Notes under the pieces: generated by a model
Seen by the model: the letters and a program-made list of their open reading frames with translations, nothing else
Database searches by the model: none
Told to the model about the DNA's origin: nothing
Program-made: the position numbers and the translations under genes
In this document: positions 25,901 to 32,797 of the stretch, in pieces
Layout of the letters: the number at the start of each line of letters is the position of its first letter
How positions within the stretch are numbered: position 1 is the first letter of the stretch
NCBI GenBank assembly: GCA_020634625.1
Contig: JACKBJ010000002.1
Coordinates: forward strand, 231,942-295,941
Direction: 5' to 3'
DNA from: Caldilineae bacterium
Lineage (GTDB): Bacteria; Chloroflexota; Anaerolineae; Epilineales; Epilineaceae
Length of the DNA: 64,000 nucleotides

Positions 25901-26483
25901 GGCCTTCGACCCGCTGCGCTCGGTCGCCTGGCTGACCGGCGCCGTCGGCTGCGCCGCCCAGGCCCATCCGCTGCTGTATGGGATGGATGTCTCGAGCCCC
26001 AGCGCCCCGAGCCGCATTCCCTGGGGCTGGGAGGACCTGCGCGAGGCGCCGTCCGACCTGGTCTACGCCGACGGACAGGTCTTCCTGCCCGGCCGGCGCA
26101 CCTGGATCATGGACGTGCGCAACCCGCGCATCCCCACCTGGGCCGGCGAGCTCGATGTGGCCGATGCCGTCGCGCTGTCCGTCCACGACCAGACGGTCTT
26201 CGCCGCCGCCGGCGCCGCCGGGATCTACATCTTCCAGCCCGACCTGGCCTGGGACAGCGATCCGGCCGCCCCGACCCCGGTGCCCGAGATCACCCCGTCC
26301 AGCCTGCCGCCTACCCCGACGCCGGACTGCCGGCCCAGCCCCACGCCCAGCCCGACCCGGCAAGGCGACCCGGGCACGGCGACGCCGACGGCCGGACCCG
26401 GCCCGGCTACCGCCACGCCCTTCGCACCGACCCGGCCGCCCGCCGGCGGGCGGCTCTATCTCCCGCTGCTGCGCCGCGACTGA
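22914..26483 (+). CDS. Exported protein: three NTR/TIMP-like domains plus propeller-like repeats
   Basis: 1189 residues from the ATG at 22914 (AGAGGTG upstream). A signal peptide ends near VARA-CSC. Three cysteine modules follow: CSCLPPPPPPQALEQAVQVF, then CPRCAAPPAPAEAMAAAAAV, then CPPCAGPRPARDWLDESDAV. Each continues with (D/H)GxxxG/AI, a strand with WWKG/TWKG/QWKG and a second Cys before a YLVYA-like strand. A TPVPSATHTG linker separates modules 2 and 3. Residues about 450-1110 are LVIVD-like beta-propeller repeats (VQVLDLSQPDRPRR-type and VALYDLTDPSAPVER units). A Thr/Pro linker and the C-terminal GGRLYLPLLRRD end the protein. NTR modules are often protease inhibitors or binding domains. 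Role here unknown; surface location likely. Confidence 0.75.
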   Translation: MTITPTPHVSPASGRWPAWLGLAFALGLAAGLLLPSGQVARACSCLPPPPPPQALEQAVQVFDGSVVGIEQVDPDSPFGAQRVDFVVHTQWKGVTEGRIRLETAGDSAMCGYSFQLGRRYLVYATGALEAPTVTNCSRTQPWSATEAEALGPDEPPAGATPWPVWSSQPPPPNCPRCAAPPAPAEAMAAAAAVFHGQLIGIQDLGPEDAHAHRLVFRNRGWWKGASEARVEVRLPWALWSCEGERWARLEQPDAPEGFIVYAAADAEGRLELRLCGRTRVWDAEEAAALGSPSAPEQPTETPVPSATHTGPPRATATPDPCAVVPPCPPCAGPRPARDWLDESDAVFHGRVIAVESLGPGADCERRVRFAVDETWKGPSAAEMTIDVGNDAWHCSRSYPLGDETVVFARADADGRLRVPLCFGIVDGDVRAELGPGRAPASDRSPLAHRGGRIRAIVPLPGSDLAWLAQGPRVMAVSLAPGEDILRFGPGLLLPDPVTQLAVDGDRGLALTGPVLQVLDLSQPDRPRRRSSIQLGDLGERFGPLALAGSLAFVGHAGAGRPDDVAVFDIDTGDRLTATLLEGARPELTDLIAAGDLLAVASRDRTPDAAFPSRLQLYDLATIAAGPPIELALRDAVDDVAVGRLAYAEVAGQPRLYSLGPGGIVGWSLQPSTALPEALVRWPAEWRPDGFDPVLGDLAVGSGGEVFVSLHRWVGGFATAGEVLRVLPSPDSVSGRWTERVHQSLRPLDARLVAADDARGGARLLMAGPEGLSSYRPGSASPSTYPMVTDAIGLALHLDDPGPVLYALSAKAGINGFLLNQPDPSAPQPYTFFAAGAERGGLTVDAGRLVMDNLGITDIRDQKLEIVTVGGALLPTRQSEIDLRDAGAGLVWAQSGPYLILRRGPDTVALYDLTDPSAPVERDRLQLAGLITDLVLHDRQILVAHYDQRLPGSNPDAASIRLTTLAIEGEAGDPNLAPRGEALVEAHAVYVAGLPQLAFDPLRSVAWLTGAVGCAAQAHPLLYGMDVSSPSAPSRIPWGWEDLREAPSDLVYADGQVFLPGRRTWIMDVRNPRIPTWAGELDVADAVALSVHDQTVFAAAGAAGIYIFQPDLAWDSDPAAPTPVPEITPSSLPPTPTPDCRPSPTPSPTRQGDPGTATPTAGPGPATATPFAPTRPPAGGRLYLPLLRRD

Positions 26484-26507
26484 TCGAGGCCGCTCGGAAC
26501 GATGAAC

Positions 26508-26534
26508 GGGCGGCGAGCGCGAGGCTCGCCGCCC
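26508..26534. terminator. 11-bp hairpin between convergent genes
   Basis: A perfect 11-bp stem (GGGCGGCGAGC and complement) with a GCGAG loop, 25 nt after the stop of the NTR/propeller gene and about 90 nt beyond the stop of the convergent lipoprotein gene. It could serve both. Confidence 0.65.
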
Positions 26535-26621
26535 GCCGGCGATCGACCGTCCGGCGATCCGATCCTGCGCTGGCCCGGGCCAGCACCGACCTTGGCCCGC
26601 TCGGGTCGGTCCAGCCCGGCC

Positions 26622-27461
26622 TCAGGAGCTCGGCGCCTCGATCCGGATGCTGGCGTCGTACTCGAAGTCGGCCGAGATCTCGGCATCGAACTCGCCGTAG
26701 TGGCTCTGCATCTCCTGGCGCAAGGGCAGGCCGTCCGACTTGCGGAACCAGACCGTCACCTCGACCCGGCCGCTGGTCTCGTCGCCGGTCGCATAGCGGA
26801 CCTTGTCGGTCCGCACGCCGTCGAGCGTCTCCTCGCCCAGCTTCTCGACCTCGGTCATCGGCGGCATGCCGGTCATCGGCTTGCCCGCTCCGGGCAGCTG
26901 GTCCAGCACGCCGTCGATCATCCCGCCCATCTCGGGGCTGGCGATCCAGGTGCCGCCCGCGTTGAGCCAGGTCTTGCCCTCGACGATGATCAGCTCCATC
27001 TGGTCGACCTGCATCCGATAGCGGTCGGGTGCCTGGTACTCGAGCACCTGCGAGATCTCGCCGGCACCGGAGGACACGATGGTCTGGCGCAGCCGCCAGG
27101 CCGGCTGCTCGCTCAAGGCGGCGTAGCCGGCCAGCAGGGGGTCCAGCCCCGCCATGCCCGCGCTGCCCGTCGCGCCCGCGCCGGCGCCGTCCGCATCCGC
27201 CGCATCGGCTGCGGCCGCGTCACCGGCCGATTCGGCGTCGGTTCCGGCATCCTCGGCCGGCGACGCGTCGCCGGCATCGCCCGCCGTGTCGTCCGCGGCG
27301 GCGGCGTCGATCGGCTCGCCGGCCGTAGGGTCCGTGGCGCCGGCGCTCTCGACCGGGTCGTCCTCGGCCGGCGCATCGCCGCCGCAAGCGCCGCCGAGCA
27401 GCGCCAGGCCGAGGCAGGCGACCAGGACGCGGCACTGGGTGGATCGCTGAACACTACGCAT
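26622..27461 (-). CDS. LolA/LppX-like lipoprotein
   Basis: 279 residues from the ATG at 27461 (AGGAGG upstream). The signal ends in the lipobox LLGGAC. A ~90-residue low-complexity Ala/Asp/Glu/Gly tether is followed by a domain of about 160 residues. It starts WRLRQTIVSSGAGEISQVLE and continues APDRYRMQVDQMELIIVEGK, WLNAGGTWIASP and DKVRYATGDETSGRVEVTVW, ending FRKSDGLPLRQE. This is the half-barrel order of LolA/LppX-type lipid-binding proteins (lipid modification of a question-mark barrel), and many Chloroflexota and Actinobacteria carry such lipoproteins. Ligand unknown. Divergent from the metallophosphoesterase gene. Confidence 0.68.
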   Translation of the reverse strand: MRSVQRSTQCRVLVACLGLALLGGACGGDAPAEDDPVESAGATDPTAGEPIDAAAADDTAGDAGDASPAEDAGTDAESAGDAAAADAADADGAGAGATGSAGMAGLDPLLAGYAALSEQPAWRLRQTIVSSGAGEISQVLEYQAPDRYRMQVDQMELIIVEGKTWLNAGGTWIASPEMGGMIDGVLDQLPGAGKPMTGMPPMTEVEKLGEETLDGVRTDKVRYATGDETSGRVEVTVWFRKSDGLPLRQEMQSHYGEFDAEISADFEYDASIRIEAPSS

Positions 27462-27689
27462 GGCTGGGTCCTCCTGGATCCTTGGATCGGTTCTCGCGGG
27501 CATTGCCCGCGGCCCACGGTCATCGGCCGCGCTGCCGCGACTGACGCTGGCGGCAAGCGCCGCGCCCGGGGGCCTCCGGCGCTGGAGCATAGCAGAGGCG
27601 GACGGGGCCGGGCAGGTGCCACGCGGACTCCGATCGCGACCCCGATGCCGCCCGCAGTCCCGATCGCCTGCCGCGTTGCCGCCGCGGGC

Positions 27690-27719
27690 TTCACCCGGCG
27701 GCGGCGAGTCGGCTACGAT
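27690..27719 (+). promoter_or_regulatory. Promoter of the metallophosphoesterase gene
   Basis: TTCACC (27690-27695), an 18-nt spacer and TACGAT (27714-27719). The ATG at 27727 is 7 nt after the -10, so the transcript is probably leaderless. This favours 27727 over the in-frame ATG at 27718, which overlaps the -10. Confidence 0.5.
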
Positions 27720-27726
27720 GTCGGCC

Positions 27727-28944
27727 ATGCGATCCGCACACCGCCTGCGCGACGGCTGCGTGTTCCTGGGCTTGTCGCTCGCGACCTGGCTCTTGCTCGC
27801 GGCCGAATCCGGGCCGACGGGCGATCTGCCAGTCGGCTCGGTCACGGCATCCCGGTTCCCATCGGCCGCCTCGGCGCCAGCCGCCTGGACCTTGGTGGCG
27901 CTGCCCGACACCCAGAAGTACGTTGCCGACCCGGAGCTGGCGCCGCTCTTCGATGCCCAGACCGGCTGGATCGTCGACAGCCTGGATGGCCGAACGGATC
28001 CGGCGCTGGCTCGGAACATCGTCTTCGTCAGCCATCTGGGCGACATCGTCGACGACGGGAGCGCGCCCGAGCAATGGGCGCTGGCCGACCGGGCCATGGC
28101 CGTCCTCGACGGCGACCCGGCCGGCTTCCCGGATGCCCGGGTCCCCTACTCGGCCGTCATCGGCAACCACGACTACGCGGTCGTGAGCGATCGCCAGTCC
28201 GGCAGCGAGCGCTACCGCGAGCACTTCGGGGCGCAGCGCTACGTCGGGCGACCGGATGGGCGCAGCTACGCCTGGTACGGCGGCAGCTCGCCCGATGGCC
28301 TGGGCCACTACCAGCGCTTCGAGGCCGGCGGCTACGCCTTCCTGCACCTGGCCCTGCCCTGGGAGGTCGAGGGCAGCCTCGACGACCCGACCTCGGCCCT
28401 GGGCTGGGCACGCGACCTGCTGGCCGCGAACCCGAGCCGGCCCACGATCATCAGCACCCACAGCTATGTCTGGGACGAGCCCGGCGCCGAGGGCCGCACG
28501 CAGACGCCGCAGTCGGAGGGCGGCAACTCGGGCGAGGCCATCTTCGCGGCCCTGGTGCAGCCCTTTCCCCAGGTCTTCATGGTGCTCAACGGCCACTGGC
28601 ACCGGGCCGGCGGCGAGGACGACGGCGAGTGGGAGCAGGTCAGCCTCGATGCCGCCGGCCTGCCGGTCTACGAGCTGCTGGCCGACTACCAGGACCGCGC
28701 CCGGGGCGGCGACGGCTGGCTGCGCCTGATCGACTTCCTGCCGGCCGGGGGCGAGCGCGGGCTCGACCGCATCGCCGTCTCCACCTTCTCGCCCAGCCGC
28801 GCCGAGGGCGCGGGCGACTTCCAGCCCGGCGCGCGATCGGAGTTCCACTTCGACCTCGACTTCGCGCGGCGCTTCGGCGCCGCGCTCGGCGGCCGCCCGG
28901 CGATCCCGCCGCCGGAGCTCCTGGCGGCGCTTCGCGCCGACTGA
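27727..28944 (+). CDS. Exported calcineurin-like metallophosphoesterase
   Basis: 405 residues. A signal segment (CVFLGLSLATWLLLAA) precedes the phosphoesterase domain. The five metal-binding blocks are present: VALPDTQKY, SHLGDIVDDG, VIGNHDYAV, TIISTHSYVWDE and VLNGHWHRAG. The enzyme hydrolyses a phosphoester outside the membrane; substrate not evident. No ribosome binding site is seen, in line with a leaderless mRNA. After the TGA the same frame continues, coding-like, for 64 codons (separate entry). It is divergent from the lipoprotein gene at 26622. Confidence 0.85.
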   Translation: MRSAHRLRDGCVFLGLSLATWLLLAAESGPTGDLPVGSVTASRFPSAASAPAAWTLVALPDTQKYVADPELAPLFDAQTGWIVDSLDGRTDPALARNIVFVSHLGDIVDDGSAPEQWALADRAMAVLDGDPAGFPDARVPYSAVIGNHDYAVVSDRQSGSERYREHFGAQRYVGRPDGRSYAWYGGSSPDGLGHYQRFEAGGYAFLHLALPWEVEGSLDDPTSALGWARDLLAANPSRPTIISTHSYVWDEPGAEGRTQTPQSEGGNSGEAIFAALVQPFPQVFMVLNGHWHRAGGEDDGEWEQVSLDAAGLPVYELLADYQDRARGGDGWLRLIDFLPAGGERGLDRIAVSTFSPSRAEGAGDFQPGARSEFHFDLDFARRFGAALGGRPAIPPPELLAALRAD

Positions 28945-29139
28945 CATGACCTGGATCGGGCCGAGCCGCCCCCGCCGAGCTGGCGCGGGCCGGACTTCGA
29001 CCCGGCCGCCGCCGGCTGGCCGCAGGGGCCGGCCCTGCTGGGCCTGCTCGGACCCTCGACGCCGGTCCCGCCCTGGGCCAGCCCGCGCTGCCGCCCCACG
29101 AACCGCGTCCCCGACCGGGGTCAGATCGCCCGGCCGTAG
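28945..29139 (+). pseudogene. Coding-like in-frame extension after the metallophosphoesterase stop
   Basis: After the TGA at 28942 the same frame stays open to a TAG at 29137. Nearly every third position is G or C, and the translation is plausible (PPPPSWRGPDFDPAAAGWPQ, then GPALLGLLGPSTPVPPW). No start codon or ribosome site explains it as a separate gene. It may be the lost C-terminus of the phosphoesterase, a remnant of another gene, or a stop-codon readthrough tail. GC-rich sequence can mimic this pattern. Confidence 0.35.
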
Positions 29140-30041
29140 CGCTCGCGGAAGACCCCGGCGACGCCGGCGATCACCAGGCCCGCGCCCAGGATCGTGCTGG
29201 CTCCGATCGGCTCGTCCAGCAGCCACCAGCCCAGCAGGGCCGCGCCGACCGGGTTGACGTAGGCGTAGGTCATGACGACGCGGGTCGGCAGGCGGCGCAC
29301 CGCCTCCACGAAGGAGATGAAGGCCAGGCCGCCGAAGACCACCAGGTAGCCCCAGGCCCACCAGGCGTCGGCCGCCGGGTCGGCCGGCATGCGCTCGCCC
29401 AGGGTCCAGGCGATGGCCAGAAAGGCCAGGCCGCCGGCGAGCTGCTGCAGGGCGGCGCTGACCAGCGGCGCCGCCTGCGGCCGAAGCCGTGCTTGCAGCA
29501 CCGTTCCGCCGCCCCAGCTGATGGGCGCCGCGAGCAGCGCCAGCACCGCCAGCGCGTCGGCGCCCTCGGCCACCATCAACCGCGGCAGGGTCAGGACGGC
29601 CACGCCGGCGAAGCCCAGGAGCAGCGCCGCCAAGAGCCGCCGCGTCGGCGGCCGCCGGTCCACCAGCGCCTCGATCACCGCCACCCAGATCGGCAAGGCG
29701 CCGATCAGCAGCGCGGCGTAGCCCGAGTCGGCGTACTGCTCGGCCCAGGTCACGGCGCCGTTGCCGCCGATCCAGAGCAGCAGCCCGGCGCTCACGATCA
29801 CCGCCAGGTCACGTCGCGAGACGGCCAGCGGCCGGCGCAGGACGAGCGCCACCAGGCCCACCAGCAGGCCGGCCGCCAGCAGCCGGCCGCCGCTCATCAG
29901 GAAGGGCGGGAAGCCGCCCGGCCGCACGGCCACGCGGATGGCCAGGTAGGTGGTGCTCCAGACCGTGTACAGCACGCTCAGGTGCAGGAGCCCGACCCAG
30001 GGCGGGCCAGCCTCGCCGGCCGCATCGCTCGATCCTCGCAT
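29121..30041 (-). CDS. EamA/DMT family transporter
   Basis: 306 residues with ten predicted membrane helices in two EamA halves. Landmarks are VLYTVWSTTYLAIRVAV, PPFLMSGGRLLAAGLLVGL and AALLIGALPIWVAVIEAL for the first half. The second half has TRVVMTYAYVNPVGAALLGW, then LLDEPIGASTILGAGLVIAG. Length and motif order match RhaT/YedA-like drug/metabolite transporters; the substrate cannot be predicted. A possible -10 TACAAT lies about 50 nt upstream on the minus strand (30091-30096). Confidence 0.88.
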   Translation of the reverse strand: MRGSSDAAGEAGPPWVGLLHLSVLYTVWSTTYLAIRVAVRPGGFPPFLMSGGRLLAAGLLVGLVALVLRRPLAVSRRDLAVIVSAGLLLWIGGNGAVTWAEQYADSGYAALLIGALPIWVAVIEALVDRRPPTRRLLAALLLGFAGVAVLTLPRLMVAEGADALAVLALLAAPISWGGGTVLQARLRPQAAPLVSAALQQLAGGLAFLAIAWTLGERMPADPAADAWWAWGYLVVFGGLAFISFVEAVRRLPTRVVMTYAYVNPVGAALLGWWLLDEPIGASTILGAGLVIAGVAGVFRERYGRAI

Positions 30042-30247
30042 GGCCGTCCTCGCATGGTGCCGACGTCGCCCTGGACCGCGCGACGCCCCGATTGTAGCGC
30101 CCGGGCGGGACGCGGATGCAACGCAGGCAGTCTAGGCTCGTTGGCGAGGGCCGGCGGCGTCGCCAAGCCGGCTCGCATGCCACCCAACCGATCCCGAAGC
30201 GGGCGCACCGGTCGCGCGTCCGCCCCCCACAACCCAGGAGGCATGCC

Positions 30248-31537
30248 ATGCAGTCGATCCGAGCCAGGACCCCAGACCGTCGGCGCCGCCGCCTCGCCAG
30301 GCTGATAGGGCTGGCGATCGCGTTCGCCGCGCTCCTCGGCGCCCGGCTCTGGCCAGCCGCGGATGGAACCGTTCGCGCCCAGTCGACGTTGAGTTGGTCG
30401 ACACCCTATTGCGGCACGCAGCCGCGCATCACCTCGATCTTCGACCACCATCACCCGAGCTACCTGGAGGACGGCATCCTGATGCTCTTCAGCGGCGCCG
30501 ACATCGCGAGCTGCGGCGACCGCCCCGGCTACGACGGCCACTCCGGCTGGGACTTCGCCCGGCGAAGCCGTGACCAGGGCTGCGGCTCCGGTTGGCGCTC
30601 CGGCCAGCACCGCAGCCTGGTCTTCGCCGCCGAGGACGGCGAGGTGCGCCGCTCGCGCTGGCAGGAGCCCCAGACGCACGACGGCCGGGACGCCGGCTAT
30701 GGCCTGTCGATCGAGCTCGACCACGGCGAGGACCGCGGCTCGCTCTACGGGCACCTGGCCGCGCTCTTCGTCGACGAGGGCGAGGCGGTGCAGCGGGGTC
30801 AGCTCATCGGCGCCCTGGGCGACACCGGCAACAGCAGCGGTCCACACCTGCACTTCCAGGCCGGCCGCGGCCCCTCGGCCCACCTCGCCTCGCACAGCTT
30901 CGACCCCTATGGCTGGGACCGCCGCTACGACGCCGGTCCGCCCGATCCGCCCGGCTTCAGCGACCCCCACCGGGGCAATGGCTGGAGCCAGCGCCTGATC
31001 GTGCCGGGCCAGTCGGGCCCCGCCTGCCCCTCCAGCTGCGGCATCTGGATCGTGGACGACGCCTCGCCCGAGGTCGAGCTGGGCTGCGCCGCCGCCCCTG
31101 ACTGCCCCGATTGGCAGTTCGACGCCCGCGGCTACGGCTTCGGTCACCACTGGGTCCACCCCAGGGCCGGCAAGACCGACTACGTCGCCACCTACCGCTG
31201 CGGGCGCTGCGGTCCCGGCAGCTATCTGGTCGATGCCTTCGTGCCCTCGGGCGCCAGCATCGCCAACACCCATGTCGCCCGCTACGAGGTCGGCGCCGAG
31301 CTGAGCGTGCTGGACCAGCACACCGAGGGCGGCCTTTGGCAGCCCCTCGGGATCTTCACCTTCGACGGGACGCCCACGGTGCGCCTGACCGACCGCGGCG
31401 ACCGCTACGACTACAGCGCCGAGCACAGCCAGAAGGTCGGCGCCGACGCGCTGCGCTTCACCCGCATCTGCGACAACCTGCCGCCGGGCACACCCCGGAT
31501 CGACAGGCCCGACGAGCCGGGCGGCGGCCCCGGCTGA
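30248..31537 (+). CDS. Exported M23 (LytM) peptidase with golvesin-like C-terminal domain
   Basis: 429 residues from the ATG at 30248 (AGGAGG upstream). An N-terminal signal (RLARLIGLAIAFAALLGARL) is followed by the M23 domain. Zinc ligands His98 and Asp102 are in GHSGWDF, and His200/His202 in GPHLHFQAG, with SLYGHLAALFVDEGEAVQRG and QLIGALGDTGNSSG in between. M23 enzymes cut peptidoglycan cross-links or act as endopeptidases in lysis. The C-terminal ~120 residues resemble a golvesin-type domain: WVHPRAGKTDYVATYRC, VDAFVPSGASIANTHVARYE, VLDQHTEGGLWQPLGIFTF. Two extra Cys pairs may stabilise it. Exported wall hydrolase is well supported. Confidence 0.87.
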   Translation: MQSIRARTPDRRRRRLARLIGLAIAFAALLGARLWPAADGTVRAQSTLSWSTPYCGTQPRITSIFDHHHPSYLEDGILMLFSGADIASCGDRPGYDGHSGWDFARRSRDQGCGSGWRSGQHRSLVFAAEDGEVRRSRWQEPQTHDGRDAGYGLSIELDHGEDRGSLYGHLAALFVDEGEAVQRGQLIGALGDTGNSSGPHLHFQAGRGPSAHLASHSFDPYGWDRRYDAGPPDPPGFSDPHRGNGWSQRLIVPGQSGPACPSSCGIWIVDDASPEVELGCAAAPDCPDWQFDARGYGFGHHWVHPRAGKTDYVATYRCGRCGPGSYLVDAFVPSGASIANTHVARYEVGAELSVLDQHTEGGLWQPLGIFTFDGTPTVRLTDRGDRYDYSAEHSQKVGADALRFTRICDNLPPGTPRIDRPDEPGGGPG

Positions 31538-31824
31538 TCGCCGACCGGTTGCCATCTCCCGCGCCTCGCCGGATCCCGGGCCGGCGGGCCGCCCACCGCG
31601 CACAGCCAGCGATCGCGACCGCATCTCCCAGGGGCGGTCGCCCATCCACCTCCGACTCTGCCCTGCAGGCACCACATCCCAGCCATGACCCACCGAACCG
31701 ACCCAAGGAGCCCCATCGCTCCCCGCCAAGCCGCAAGCCTCGCCGAGGCCCGAGCCTCCCACGCCCTCCGCCCGCCCGGCAGCCCCCCGATGGCCCTGCC
31801 CGACCCCAGCAAGGAGCACGCACG

Positions 31825-32568
31825 ATGATCCCGAGAACCCCGAGCCGCATCACCTTCCTGGCCCTGGTCATCCTGATCAGCGGTCTGGTCTACCTGGCGC
31901 TGGGTCGCCTGCAGGTCCCCACCGAGCCCTCCTCGGCGGCCCCCAGCCTGCAGGGCTACCCACCGCCGGCCTCGTCGACCCCGCCGCCCGCCACCGCGAC
32001 CCCGGATGCCGAAGGCTACCTGCCGCCGCCGGCCGGCCTGCCCTGGGACCAGCTCGGCCTGTCCCAGGGTCCCAACGCCGAGCTGCTGCTGCCCCTGCAG
32101 GCCGCGCTGACGGCCGGCGACGCCAGCTGGCCGGCCGCGCGGATCGCCGACGGCCGCGGCGGCCTGCTCCTGGCAGCGCCTTCCGCCATCGACGCGGAAG
32201 GCGGCATCGACCTTGCGTCGGCCGGCGCCGAAGCCCTGCTCGACGCCTACTTCGCCGCCGGCGCCCAGCCGCGCATCCAGGGCTACTTCGGCTCGCCCCA
32301 GGGCGGCCTGGTCTGCCTCGACCTGCTGATCTACCGCCTGGACGGCCCTCGCCCCCACCCGACCGCGGCGCCCTCCAACGGTCCCGCCTACGGCCCCGCG
32401 CCGCCCAGCTCGATCGACGCCGAGGCGGCCATCTGGCGCTTCTGCAACGCCGGCGGCGGCGAATGGCTCTGGCAGCGCTGGCTCTACGGCGACTACGAGG
32501 CTCTGGCCACCTGGCGCAATGCCGCCGAGCCACCGCCCGGCGCCACCTACCACCTGCTTCGCCCCTGA
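31825..32568 (+). CDS. Hypothetical signal-anchored exported protein
   Basis: 247 residues; AGGAG upstream of the ATG at 31825. One N-terminal helix (ITFLALVILISGLVYLAL), a Pro/Thr/Ser-rich linker (PPPASSTPPPATATPDAEGY), then a globular part with two cysteines (GGLVCLDLLIYRLDG, AAIWRFCNAGGGEWLWQRWL). A strong terminator follows directly. Family not recognised. Confidence 0.6.
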   Translation: MIPRTPSRITFLALVILISGLVYLALGRLQVPTEPSSAAPSLQGYPPPASSTPPPATATPDAEGYLPPPAGLPWDQLGLSQGPNAELLLPLQAALTAGDASWPAARIADGRGGLLLAAPSAIDAEGGIDLASAGAEALLDAYFAAGAQPRIQGYFGSPQGGLVCLDLLIYRLDGPRPHPTAAPSNGPAYGPAPPSSIDAEAAIWRFCNAGGGEWLWQRWLYGDYEALATWRNAAEPPPGATYHLLRP

Positions 32569-32573
32569 CGGTC

Positions 32574-32609
32574 GCCTGGCTCGGGGCGCCCCCCCGCCCC
32601 GAGCCAGGC
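32574..32609 (+). terminator. Perfect 15-bp hairpin terminator
   Basis: A perfect 15-bp stem (GCCTGGCTCGGGGCG and complement) with a six-C loop, starting 6 nt after the stop at 32568. Confidence 0.75.
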
Positions 32610-32762
32610 TGCTCGCCCCAAAGTCGGCCATCCGTCCCTACGCCACCCTGCCCCCAGCCCTGGCCGAAGGCCCGCCCGTGCCCTTCATCCTCGCCGATCA
32701 CCGCCTGCGCCAGCCCGCAGGCCCCCGGGCCTCGACCATGACCGAGCGCCGCTCCCAGCCCA

Positions 32763-32791
32763 TTGACCCCACCGCCGACCAAGCCTAGACT
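32763..32791 (+). promoter_or_regulatory. Promoter of the first twin repeat protein
   Basis: TTGACC (32763-32768), an exact 17-nt spacer and TAGACT (32786-32791). The ATG at 32798 is 6 nt after the -10, so this is a leaderless-type start with no ribosome binding site. Confidence 0.65.
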
Positions 32792-32797
32792 CGGCCC

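Noticed and set aside
22827..26363. Minus-strand open frame of about 1180 codons opposite the NTR/propeller gene
   Set aside because: No recognisable domain; the plus strand has a signal peptide, cysteine modules and a ribosome site.
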